Shown here piece after piece: positions 9,095-16,504 of a stretch of 44,968 nt of DNA (positions are counted from its first letter, which is position 1; each line of letters opens with the position of its first letter). Under the pieces are notes generated by a model. It did not search any database. It was not told where the DNA came from and saw only the letters and a program-made list of their open reading frames with translations. This stretch comes from Rubrivivax sp. Lineage in GTDB: Bacteria; Pseudomonadota; Gammaproteobacteria; Burkholderiales; Burkholderiaceae_C. The translations under genes were made by a program, and so were the position numbers. Where the stretch lies: assembly GCA_027489455.1 (NCBI GenBank), contig JAIXZR010000312.1:1-44968 (forward strand), read 5' to 3'.

Positions 9095-9727
9095 ATGCAA
9101 ATGTTTACTTCAAGCGCCACTGGCACCTTGCGCCGCACCGCCGTCGCTGCCGCTACTGGCGCTGCGCTGATGATGGCGGCCTCGTCGTCGATGGCTGCGA
9201 TCGTCTGGAGCGGCACGGTGAACCTCACCGTGCCCAACGACTTTGGCGGCCTATATCTGAACCTCGTGTCCGGCCAGTCTGGCACGACGCCATCTGCAGC
9301 TCCGGGCTGGGACATCAACCCCTTTGGTACGGGTGTGATGCAGTTCTTCACCTCTACCACGGCGCCGAACTCGACCACGAACTCCGGCATCACCGGGGTC
9401 GTGGCCCTCAATGCAACCATCGGCCCTGGCTCCACCTTCAGCTCGGGCACCGTGACACCTCTGGCATCACTGTGGAACCTGAACAGCACCAATAACTATG
9501 TGGGCTTGCGCTTCCTGAACGAACCGACCGGGACCACCCACTTCGGCTGGATCCAGATGGGCTTCGGGGCCAACTTGGGGATCCGGAGCATCGTCAGCTA
9601 TGCCTTTGAGTCCACGCCTCTGACGGCCATCCAGGCAGGCGTCATCCCCGAGCCTGGCACCTACGCCCTGATGGGCCTGGGTCTGGCCGGTCTGATGGTG
9701 GCCGCCCGCCGCCGCAAGCAGGCGTGA
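9095..9727 (+). CDS. PEP-CTERM sorting domain protein
   Basis: A 210-residue exported protein with a signal peptide (TLRRTAVAAATGAA ... SSSMA) and a C-terminal exosortase tag (VIPEPGTYALMG, hydrophobic helix, AARRRKQA). Such proteins are exported by Sec, processed at the PEP motif by an exosortase and placed in the envelope or extracellular matrix. The ribosome site AGGAG is at 9085-9089, five bases before the ATG. The body is Ser/Thr/Gly/Asn-rich without a catalytic motif. It is the intact relative of the fragment at 6474-6911. Its natural terminator may have been displaced by the 25.9-kb insertion that begins 36 bases after its stop. Confidence 0.9.
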   Translation: MQMFTSSATGTLRRTAVAAATGAALMMAASSSMAAIVWSGTVNLTVPNDFGGLYLNLVSGQSGTTPSAAPGWDINPFGTGVMQFFTSTTAPNSTTNSGITGVVALNATIGPGSTFSSGTVTPLASLWNLNSTNNYVGLRFLNEPTGTTHFGWIQMGFGANLGIRSIVSYAFESTPLTAIQAGVIPEPGTYALMGLGLAGLMVAARRRKQA

Positions 9728-9733
9728 TCCCAA

Positions 9734-9756
9734 GGGCTGCGCGAAGCGCGCAGCCC
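9734..9756. terminator. Perfect hairpin after the PEP-CTERM gene
   Basis: GGGCTGCGCG-AAG-CGCGCAGCCC forms a ten-pair stem with a three-base loop seven bases after the stop codon. It is terminator-like, but no T run follows because the inserted element starts seven bases later. Confidence 0.6.
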
Positions 9757-9784
9757 GCCCATCGCTACTGAGTAGCTGTTGCCC
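9755..9784. repeat. Left end of inserted element: 8-bp target duplication plus 22-bp terminal inverted repeat
   Basis: CCGCCCAT (9755-9762) is followed by the 22-bp repeat 9763-9784, which starts CGCTACTGAGTAGC and ends TGTTGCCC. The same 22 bases occur inverted at 35622-35643 with no mismatch, and the same eight bases follow them in direct orientation at 35644-35651. The outer 13 bases of the repeat (GCTACT-G-AGTAGC) are themselves a palindrome. Confidence 0.85.
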
Positions 9785-10096
9785 GACCCAATAAAATCAA
9801 CAACTTACCAGCATTCACAGGTCACCTCGTCTTGCGCGCCCGGGCCTCCCCGAGCAGAGCAGCTACCGCCGGGTTTCCCTGCGAGGGTCAAGCCAGAGAA
9901 GGTCAGGTGACTTTGCCAATGGTCACGAAGACAAGCGAGGCAACGCCGCACAGGGGCTAAGACGCTTACCGCATCTTGCCGGGATGTGGCGACATTCCCT
10001 TCCAGGCTAGCCGCTGTGCGTCGGGGTGTCCTTGACGGGTGATGTCATCAGGCAGGTTGATGGGCTCGATCTGAGCTTACGCTCAGAATGCTTGAG
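9785..10096. other. Gene-free left-end region of the element
   Basis: No credible reading frame on either strand. It is likely subterminal transposon DNA. It holds several GGTCA-type words (around 9820, 9900 and 9920) and a hairpin CTGAGC-TTAC-GCTCAG at 10071-10086, just past the stop of the leftward small gene. That hairpin could help end leftward transcription, though it has no T run. Confidence 0.6.
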
Positions 10097-10279
10097 CTAA
10101 CGGCCGAACTTTTCTGCGACTAGACGGACGAGCACAAGGTACACAACAGCGAAGACCATGAACACAGGCCCAGTTGTCCAAATCTCCAGCTGATCATGGA
10201 AGACCGCCATCGGAAACAGCCCGAGCGTGTAAACGTAGATTCTCTTCATTGGGGCGCAATAGTTTTTTGCCTTAGCCAT
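10097..10279 (-). CDS. Small hydrophobic protein downstream of the Rhs pair
   Basis: A 60-residue product with a basic N-terminus and one or two hydrophobic stretches (VYTLGLFPMAV; PVFMVFAVVYLVLVRLV), ending in charged AEKFGR. It is probably an inner-membrane microprotein. The chosen ATG overlaps the end of the upstream gene by eight bases (ATGGCTAA), so it would be the third member of a coupled Rhs operon. A shorter start at 10249 (MKRIYVY) is possible. No family recognised. Its position suggests an accessory or immunity role, but that is inference. Confidence 0.5.
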   Translation of the reverse strand: MAKAKNYCAPMKRIYVYTLGLFPMAVFHDQLEIWTTGPVFMVFAVVYLVLVRLVAEKFGR

Positions 10280-10697
10280 TGGCAGAAAGCCACGAAATGA
10301 GGCCTGGATCTGACTCCAGACGTTGAGCAATCCAGTAGCGACCATCTAGTTTCACTATCGCATACTTAATCGTCGGTGGGGCATTATCACCATCCCCAAT
10401 CAACTTGACCACCTTCAGCGACGAATATTCTACGAGCGATCGATTATCTGCCCGCACAAACCGGTACCCGTGCGCCGCAGATGGCTCAAGCTCGATCGGC
10501 CTAAATCTCCACAGCGCAGCCATTGCAGCAAAGACGAGGCCAGTGCAAAAGAAGAGCATCACCAATAGCATCAACGGAACAGTCATCGACTTTGCCGCGG
10601 CATTTGTGGAACTGGTGACCAGCAAGAAGGCAATATATCCAGACAACACAAAGGCTGATAGAGCGGCAAAGACTGAAAGTGTAAAACCCTTGCTCAT
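10272..10697 (-). CDS. Two-TM small protein translationally coupled to Rhs (candidate immunity protein)
   Basis: A 141-residue product with two predicted membrane helices (LSAFVLSGYIAFLLV and VPLMLLVMLFFCTGLVF) followed by ~75 soluble residues ending in WIAQRLESDPG. Its ATG (10697-10695) overlaps the Rhs stop codon as ATGA, so it is translated only if ribosomes finish Rhs. In known Rhs systems the gene right after the variable C-terminus is the cognate immunity gene. By that rule this is the best candidate, and a membrane location would fit a toxin with a hydrophobic, Gly-rich tail. No sequence family recognised. Confidence 0.7.
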   Translation of the reverse strand: MSKGFTLSVFAALSAFVLSGYIAFLLVTSSTNAAAKSMTVPLMLLVMLFFCTGLVFAAMAALWRFRPIELEPSAAHGYRFVRADNRSLVEYSSLKVVKLIGDGDNAPPTIKYAIVKLDGRYWIAQRLESDPGLISWLSANG

Positions 10698-13600
10698 TTG
10701 ACGCACCCACATGAAGGCGTTGCAGTATTTTGCCCGGCAAAGTTTCCCAACACACTGCCGGTTGCTGACAATGACGCGCCAGGCAGACCGGCCAGCGCTC
10801 TCTGTAAAACCTGACTTACTACGCTCCCAGCGAAGCGAGTTCCGGTAGCCCCAGGCGCAAGTAAGCCGCCGAAAGCTCCGCCGATTGCTGATCCGCCGAT
10901 AGCCCCTAAATTAATCCCTGTAAAGCACGGATCATCAATCGCTTGTGCTTGACCTAGAGTGTTCCCTACCGCTCCGGTAAAGGCTCTTAGTCCAGAGTTC
11001 CAAGCAAGGGCAGATCCTAATGAGCCGGTAGCTCCTGGGGTAATTAGGGGTCCCAAAGCACCTATAAGCGCACCTCCGACGCCTCCAACGACCGCTCCTC
11101 TGAAAACATTGCCGCCAGTTATATAGGCGCCGTATCCTCCAGTTGCGGCACCGATTAAACCTCCTGCGATGGCGCCTGGAACGCCAAAGACTAAACCCTC
11201 TGGATCTGCGTAAATGAATGGGTTCCCGCCTACATAGGCATAAGTGTTGATGCCACCCCCCAGCCCGATGGGGTCTGACTGGGTATAGCGGCCTGTCGTT
11301 GGGTCATACATCCTGTGCCAGTTCTGATGTAGGCCAGATTCGGCGTCATAGTACTGTCCTGGGAACCTGAGATTCACCACAGCGGTTCCAGTCGGCGATT
11401 CCGTTCCAAACGATGGGCCGCCCCATTGCCAAGTTACTTGCCCGGACGCATCGGTTCCGATCCGCGGAGTTCCGAGGTGGTCGGCGTGCAGGTAAAGCGG
11501 CACGGTTGGCCCGCTGCCTGTCGACTGAGCGACCGGTGCCCCGTCGACCCAAGCGTATACCCTCACAGGCGTACCTGCCGTTGTGCTTTCTTCGAGAAGT
11601 AGCCCGTCTGGACCCCAGTGGAACAGCGTCGTCCCGGTCGACGTTGTTTTTGAAGCTCGCAGCGCATCCGCTCGGTAGACGTAGGTTCCAACCGTCGCTC
11701 CGTTCGACGCGGCCTGAACCAACTTCCCAGCCTCGCTGTACACGAAGGACCGTGCTCCGATGGCTGCCGTGTTGCCCACAGCGTCGAGCACGATAGTTCC
11801 CGCATGGCTAGTCGCCATACGGTTGCTGTTGACCAGATAGCCGTAGTTGCCCGAGCCATCGCTCAGGCGATTCCCATTGGCGTCCCAGCCGAACGACTGA
11901 CCCGGCTCGCTGAGCAGGCGATTCAGCGCGTCATATCCCAGGCTTCGGGTAGATCCGCCGTAGCTCATCGTGGCGATGTTGCTCGCGCCGTCATAGGTGT
12001 ACGACCGAGTTTCGATCGAACCGACCGTCCAAACGACCAACCGGCCCGCCGTGTCGTAGGTCCTGCTCTCCACGACGCCGTTGCCGAAGGTCTGGCCTGT
12101 TGGCAGACCGTCTGAACGGTAGGTGCGGCCCGTGACCAGGTTTTGGCCTGCTGAGCTGACGCTGGCGACCTGCCCGTTGGCGTCATAGCTGTAGGTGACT
12201 TGCCGACCAGAGGGCGCGGTGATGGTGACGGGCCGATCAAATGCCGTCCACGTGTAGCCAGTGACGAACACCTGCCCGCCCAGGGCCGTGGAAGCTGTCC
12301 AGGTCTCCGTTGAGACGCGGCCCAGCCCGTCGTACGCAAAGCTTCTGGCACCGCTCGCGTCGGTCACCTGGCACAGCCTGCCAGCTCCGCACGAGTCATA
12401 CGTGTAGGACACGTTCTCAGCGCCAGACGGGTAAGAGATGCTGATGACGCGGCCGATCGCGTCGTAGGCGTAGCCGGTCAGCACTCCGCGTGCATCTGTC
12501 CTGCTGATCAGATTCCCGCCACCGTCGTAGCCGAGACTGACAGTGCCGCGGTCAGGACTGTGCTCCTTGAGCACATTGCCAAGGTCGTCGATCTCGAATC
12601 CAAAAGTCGCACCGTTGGGCGTCACCAGCTGTGCGATCTCCCCACCAGGCGTGAATGCAGCCGTGGTGCTGCCGTTCGCCGCATTGACGGTTTTCCAGAG
12701 CCGATTGAGGGCGTCGAACTCATTCGTCGTGATGTTCCCGCGCCCGTCTTGAACCTGCAGCACGTTGCCCAAAGCATCCGTGATGATGCTGGTCGTTGCG
12801 CCAGCTGCGGTGATGTACGACAGGTAGCTGCGGGCGTTGTAGACCATCGTCACCGCAGAGGCCACGGTTCCCGATGCATCCTTGACTGTCTGCGAGGTCC
12901 GATTGCTGCGAGTGTCGTAGCTGTACACCACCTGGTTGCCAGACTGGTCCGTGACGTTCAGCAGCTGATCGGCGCCATCGTAGACATAGGTCAGAACCTG
13001 GCCGCTCGGCACACTGGCCGTGTGCAGCCGGTTTGCGAGGTCATAGGTGAACCCGGTAGTGCGGCTCGTTCCGCCGCCCGTCTCGGTGATGCTGGCCAGG
13101 TTCCCCCGCGGCGAGTAGGTGTAGATGGTGACGATGCCGTCCGGCGCCGTCTTCTGCGTCAGCCTGCCCGCACCGTCGTAGTTGTCGAAGGTCGCCACGT
13201 GGCCCAGGGAGTTGGTGACCCTGCGCAGCTGACCGCATGCACCACCGCTGGTGCAGTTCCAATACTCCAGGCTCACCGTGTCAATGACATCTGATCTGGG
13301 GCCATCCAGCCCCGCGACCTGACCTGTCGCGTCGTACGTGATCGAGATCACCCGGCTCACTGCCGCACCGGTTGGCGTAAAGCCGGAGACCGTCACGCTC
13401 GTCGGCAAGAGCGGAAACCTGGTGTCGGCGTAGCCGTAGCTGGTGGTCTTTGCCAAGCCAGGTGCCACGCTGGGCTCTGACACCGCCTGTCGGATCGCGA
13501 AGAAGGTGTCTGCGTAGGAGGTAGAGGTCGTGTGGGCGATCGCCGTCCCTGCAGCACGCGTCTGCGCCACCAGGCGATTCGCCGCGTCATAGGCGTAGGT

Positions 13601-15040
13601 TGTTGTCTGTCCTTCCTCGTTCGTGACGCTCGAAACGTTCCCGGCGCCGTCGTAGCTCTTCCCGACCGTTTTGACGTCGGCACTGTTGGTGATCGCGTTG
13701 GTCTTGTTGATACCGAAGAGCCGCTCTCTCACCTTCGTGACCATGCGACCGAACGAGTCAGTGATCGTCGCGATGAACCCATCTGAGCTGAAGGACAGCA
13801 GCTTGGCGCCAGTCCCGCCGGCTCTGGACGTCCCGTTGGCCAGCAGTCGTTCCCGCTCGTAGGTGTACGTCGAGATCCGGGTTCCGGTGCCATCCACAAT
13901 GCCCGTGAGCCCGTGCGGGAAGAACATGGCCTCGTACAGGTACTGACGGTTCGAGCCGTCTGGGTACGCCGCTGACATCAGGTTGGAGGACGCGATGGTG
14001 AAAGTCACCTTCTTTCCAGCGGCATCAGTGACCGACACAGTGTTGCCGGCGTACCCGAAACTCAGTTTGTGTCCGAAGGGCCCTATGACCTGGGTCAGGA
14101 TACCCACTGACTGGTCGACCGTTGTCACCATCCCGCGTGCGTCGCGAACGGCGGTCAGCAGCCCGAACTTGTCGTAGACCTCCACCGTCCCGTTCTGAAG
14201 CGCCAGTTCGTAGCTCGACTCCTTCTCTTCGAGTCGAAGCTTGCTGTCCGTCTCGGCCGACCAAAATCCGATGCTGCCGGTGCCATTGAACTTCTGTTTG
14301 GCGCCGTCCGGTCGCAGGGCGACGATCTGGTTCCCTGTTCGTTCGAGGCGCATCGACCAGTTGTGTACCCAGCCGATACCCAGGTTGGCGAGGTTTCTGG
14401 TCTCGAAGCTGTTGTAGGTCCGCACGAAGCCAGGCACGCCGTTCCCGCCGACGATGTCGACCTCCCGCTGTACCTTGTTCCCGATCGCCGAATTGATCGG
14501 GTTTCCCTCGGCCTCGCTCTTCGAAGATTCACCACCACCCTGTGTCTGAGCCGAGCACGGGTCGTCATCACCGCCTCCGCCGCCACCACCCCCGCCACCA
14601 CAGCCCTTCTGGTTCGCAGAGCTGAAATCGGAGAAGGCACTGTTGACGCAATCATCTGGGCCCGGACCTACGAACTTGGTTCCCGGAGGACAAGCACTGT
14701 TCCTGCTGACGAAGTAGTCGTAGCGAACCGACGTGCCCCAGAAGGAGTAGCACGCCGTGCCAGCTGGCTTCTTCATCTGCACACGCGTCACCCGCGTGAG
14801 ACCGATGCCGTGGGGCTCTGCGTTGTTGTTGCAGGCGCTGTAGTACATGCTGCCATCGGCGCCGCACGTGTACCGAACCGGTTCCGCGTTGCACGCCGCA
14901 GCAGCCTCCGACACGGAGCCGAAGTAACGCTCGCTGGTACTGGTGGCTTGCGAGAAAGACTCCGTCCACCCCATCAACGCCGCGGCGCATAGCGCCACAA
15001 CGCGAAACCACTTCCATCCCACTGCTAAATCCGTTTTCAC
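10694..15040 (-). CDS. Rhs/YD-repeat protein with Sec signal peptide
   Basis: A 1448-residue polymorphic-toxin-type protein. The GTG at 15040 is chosen because AGGAG lies five bases upstream and the product begins with a clear signal peptide (VVALCAAALMGW ... SFSQA). A TTG at 15091 would add 17 unrelated residues. After a Cys-rich segment comes a run of ten Gly next to DDD, then the Rhs entry region (NPINSAIGNKVQREVDI). About 25 YD-type repeats follow, then the Rhs-associated core (YLHADHLGTPR; NWHRMYDPTTGRYTQSDPIG; YADPEGL). The ~130 residues after DPEGL form the variable tail. They are very rich in Gly/Ala with hydrophobic stretches and end TPSCGCVK. No nuclease, deaminase or other known toxin fold was recognised there. 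Sec export differs from the VgrG/PAAR route of many Rhs toxins. Confidence 0.92.
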   Translation of the reverse strand: MKTDLAVGWKWFRVVALCAAALMGWTESFSQATSTSERYFGSVSEAAAACNAEPVRYTCGADGSMYYSACNNNAEPHGIGLTRVTRVQMKKPAGTACYSFWGTSVRYDYFVSRNSACPPGTKFVGPGPDDCVNSAFSDFSSANQKGCGGGGGGGGGGDDDPCSAQTQGGGESSKSEAEGNPINSAIGNKVQREVDIVGGNGVPGFVRTYNSFETRNLANLGIGWVHNWSMRLERTGNQIVALRPDGAKQKFNGTGSIGFWSAETDSKLRLEEKESSYELALQNGTVEVYDKFGLLTAVRDARGMVTTVDQSVGILTQVIGPFGHKLSFGYAGNTVSVTDAAGKKVTFTIASSNLMSAAYPDGSNRQYLYEAMFFPHGLTGIVDGTGTRISTYTYERERLLANGTSRAGGTGAKLLSFSSDGFIATITDSFGRMVTKVRERLFGINKTNAITNSADVKTVGKSYDGAGNVSSVTNEEGQTTTYAYDAANRLVAQTRAAGTAIAHTTSTSYADTFFAIRQAVSEPSVAPGLAKTTSYGYADTRFPLLPTSVTVSGFTPTGAAVSRVISITYDATGQVAGLDGPRSDVIDTVSLEYWNCTSGGACGQLRRVTNSLGHVATFDNYDGAGRLTQKTAPDGIVTIYTYSPRGNLASITETGGGTSRTTGFTYDLANRLHTASVPSGQVLTYVYDGADQLLNVTDQSGNQVVYSYDTRSNRTSQTVKDASGTVASAVTMVYNARSYLSYITAAGATTSIITDALGNVLQVQDGRGNITTNEFDALNRLWKTVNAANGSTTAAFTPGGEIAQLVTPNGATFGFEIDDLGNVLKEHSPDRGTVSLGYDGGGNLISRTDARGVLTGYAYDAIGRVISISYPSGAENVSYTYDSCGAGRLCQVTDASGARSFAYDGLGRVSTETWTASTALGGQVFVTGYTWTAFDRPVTITAPSGRQVTYSYDANGQVASVSSAGQNLVTGRTYRSDGLPTGQTFGNGVVESRTYDTAGRLVVWTVGSIETRSYTYDGASNIATMSYGGSTRSLGYDALNRLLSEPGQSFGWDANGNRLSDGSGNYGYLVNSNRMATSHAGTIVLDAVGNTAAIGARSFVYSEAGKLVQAASNGATVGTYVYRADALRASKTTSTGTTLFHWGPDGLLLEESTTAGTPVRVYAWVDGAPVAQSTGSGPTVPLYLHADHLGTPRIGTDASGQVTWQWGGPSFGTESPTGTAVVNLRFPGQYYDAESGLHQNWHRMYDPTTGRYTQSDPIGLGGGINTYAYVGGNPFIYADPEGLVFGVPGAIAGGLIGAATGGYGAYITGGNVFRGAVVGGVGGALIGALGPLITPGATGSLGSALAWNSGLRAFTGAVGNTLGQAQAIDDPCFTGINLGAIGGSAIGGAFGGLLAPGATGTRFAGSVVSQVLQRALAGLPGASLSATGSVLGNFAGQNTATPSCGCVK

Positions 15041-15367
15041 TTGCTCTCCTGACCGAACTGGACCTCGCCCAGCGCAGCCAAGATTTTTCAAGCATTCGGC
15101 TATAACACAGAGGATTCTTTCGCTTGCATCCAGCCGCGCACGGCCAGTTAGCCGTTACGGCGAAACGACAGCAAGAACGTCAAGTTCAATGAATTTCTTG
15201 AGGCTTCTACTAAGTAGCTTTCTGCTTCGTGAAGAAGCCATCGTGTTATCGCGAGTCTGTCGGACAATCTCGGCCAGCGAGACTTGCTTTCTCAGGTCTC
15301 ACCACCATCACCCCGAACGCCGGCGCTTCTCGAAGGCCTTGGCTTAGATCGAATCAGTCGGATCGAG
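15041..15367. promoter_or_regulatory. Intergenic region between Rhs and the HTH-like gene
   Basis: No gene seen. For Rhs, the minus strand has an extended -10 like TG-T-TATAGC (TATAGC at 15104-15099), about 50 bases before the GTG; no good -35 is visible. The middle (15201-15239) holds a hairpin whose loop resembles the element's terminal repeat. The right part should contain the promoter of the rightward gene at 15368, but I see no convincing hexamers. The stretch is A+T-rich relative to the flanks. Confidence 0.5.
15201..15239. repeat. Internal sequence resembling the terminal inverted repeat, in a hairpin
   Basis: CTACTAAGTAGCTTT at 15207-15221 matches bases 9765-9779 of the left terminal repeat at 13 of 15 positions and in the same orientation, including the palindromic core. 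It is enclosed by GGCTTCT (15202-15208) and AGAAGCC (15233-15239), which can pair. It may be a subterminal transposase site, the scar of an earlier element end, or chance. Confidence 0.45.
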
Positions 15368-15883
15368 ATGAAAGTAAACCTGATTGGAATGATCCTCAAC
15401 AATGTGGGACGTCAGTGGTTCGACGGACTTGTTGTCGATGACGACGGGAGGTCGATGCCAGCAGCTGACTCGCTTCACGCGCTCATCATGGAATATGCCA
15501 AGGTCGTCAATGGCGAAAAATCGGATCTGGTCGTCGCGTCTGCAGAGGTGCTGACGCCACCCTCTACTGCTGAACCCCTTGAAGTCGTCGATGCCAATCC
15601 GCAGACGGAAGATCAAGCTGCCGGCGCTCCCGATAGCCTTCAGTGGGATTGGTTTGCCTTGGTCGAGCAGCTCATGACACAGCTGCAGATTACCCAAGAC
15701 AACCAACTGGCAGAAGTCATTGGTGTTGGACCGAGCCAGATCTCGAACTGGAGAAAGTCTAGAAGCGACCTCGGGCCGGTTACGAAACTCGTGATACTCG
15801 ACAGGCTTCGCTACGAATTTGCAGGTCATGCTCTGCGAGCCCTTGTCCCCGCCTCAAACGTCAAACAGTCCACACAGGTGTAA
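15368..15883 (+). CDS. Putative helix-turn-helix regulator (171 residues)
   Basis: An acidic protein whose C-terminal third looks like a Cro/C1 (XRE-like) helix-turn-helix: QDNQLAEVIGVGPSQISNWR, then a basic turn and VTKLVILDRLRYEF. The first ~110 residues are unlike anything I recognise. The ATG at 15368 is favoured over one at 15284 because the extra 28 residues are Pro/Ser-rich noise. It converges on another small regulator (16046-16324), whose own helix pair (DVAVVLEVARPVICDW) has a similar layout. The two share a bidirectional terminator. Target sites unknown. Confidence 0.65.
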   Translation: MKVNLIGMILNNVGRQWFDGLVVDDDGRSMPAADSLHALIMEYAKVVNGEKSDLVVASAEVLTPPSTAEPLEVVDANPQTEDQAAGAPDSLQWDWFALVEQLMTQLQITQDNQLAEVIGVGPSQISNWRKSRSDLGPVTKLVILDRLRYEFAGHALRALVPASNVKQSTQV

Positions 15884-15982
15884 CCGTCCTGGTACTAGTT
15901 CGCTGTGTCGGGTGCCTTCGCATTCCTTTCAGATGCTCCGGGGTACTGGGGCGAAGGCTGAAGCCCTTGGTCACGGGAAAAG

Positions 15983-16021
15983 AAAAATCCCCGGCTCAAC
16001 AGTCGTTGAACGCGGGGATTT
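15983..16021. terminator. Bidirectional rho-independent terminator
   Basis: AAATCCCCG (15985-15993) pairs with CGGGGATTT (16013-16021), with an inner stem TCAAC/GTTGA and loop AGTC. It ends the rightward gene at 15883. Read leftward it is followed by TTTTTCTTTT, so it is the stronger terminator for the leftward gene ending at 16046. Confidence 0.82.
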
Positions 16022-16045
16022 AGGGGCAAGGGCTTAGCAAGGAGG

Positions 16046-16324
16046 CTAGCGCCGCGTCGCCTTGAGGTCGGCAATGGCTTTTCTGTCCTTTCGAAGCAGC
16101 GCTTCATGTTCTGCCGGATCGACGAACATAGGAGCGAACTCCGCGGTGTGTGGAAAATCGATCAGCTGGAGCAGCCTGAACTTCTTCGGTACGGGCATCG
16201 GTCGCCTTACGCTAGTCCAGTCGCAGATCACTGGGCGTGCGACTTCGAGCACTACCGCGACGTCAAGGTCGTGCGACAGTTGGTACTTGGCCTTAAAGGC
16301 ATCGATGAGTTCTCGGTTGTTCAT
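16046..16324 (-). CDS. Small HTH-like protein, last gene of the leftward cassette
   Basis: A 92-residue product, MNNRELIDAF onward. A good ribosome site (AGGAAAG, three bases before the ATG) favours this start over an upstream one at 16342. Residues ~20-50 resemble a Cro-like helix-turn-helix (LDVAVVLEVARPVICDW) followed by basic RRPMPVPKK. The C-terminus is charged (EALLRKDRKAI). It may be read from the cassette promoter at 20.47 kb or from its own promoter in the 180 bases upstream. Function unknown; a DNA-binding or regulatory role is the best guess. Confidence 0.6.
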   Translation of the reverse strand: MNNRELIDAFKAKYQLSHDLDVAVVLEVARPVICDWTSVRRPMPVPKKFRLLQLIDFPHTAEFAPMFVDPAEHEALLRKDRKAIADLKATRR

Positions 16325-16504
16325 GGTCTTTCCTGCAGGCAACGTCGGCGACGTCTCTTACCTTGCCGGCAGCAATGCCACACAAGAGTCAACAACTCGG
16401 TCTGAGCGCAGTTGGGTTCTCGCGTTCGTCCGAGCGCTCCCTGCACCTGAGACAACGTCCAGCTTGCGCACGACGATCTACACCTTCAACACTCTGTTGT
16501 TCGC

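Noticed and set aside
10086-10110. GCTAAC-like words near a hairpin that might be an integron attC site.
   Set aside because: The seven-base boxes do not fit the attC consensus, and no integrase or cassette array is present.
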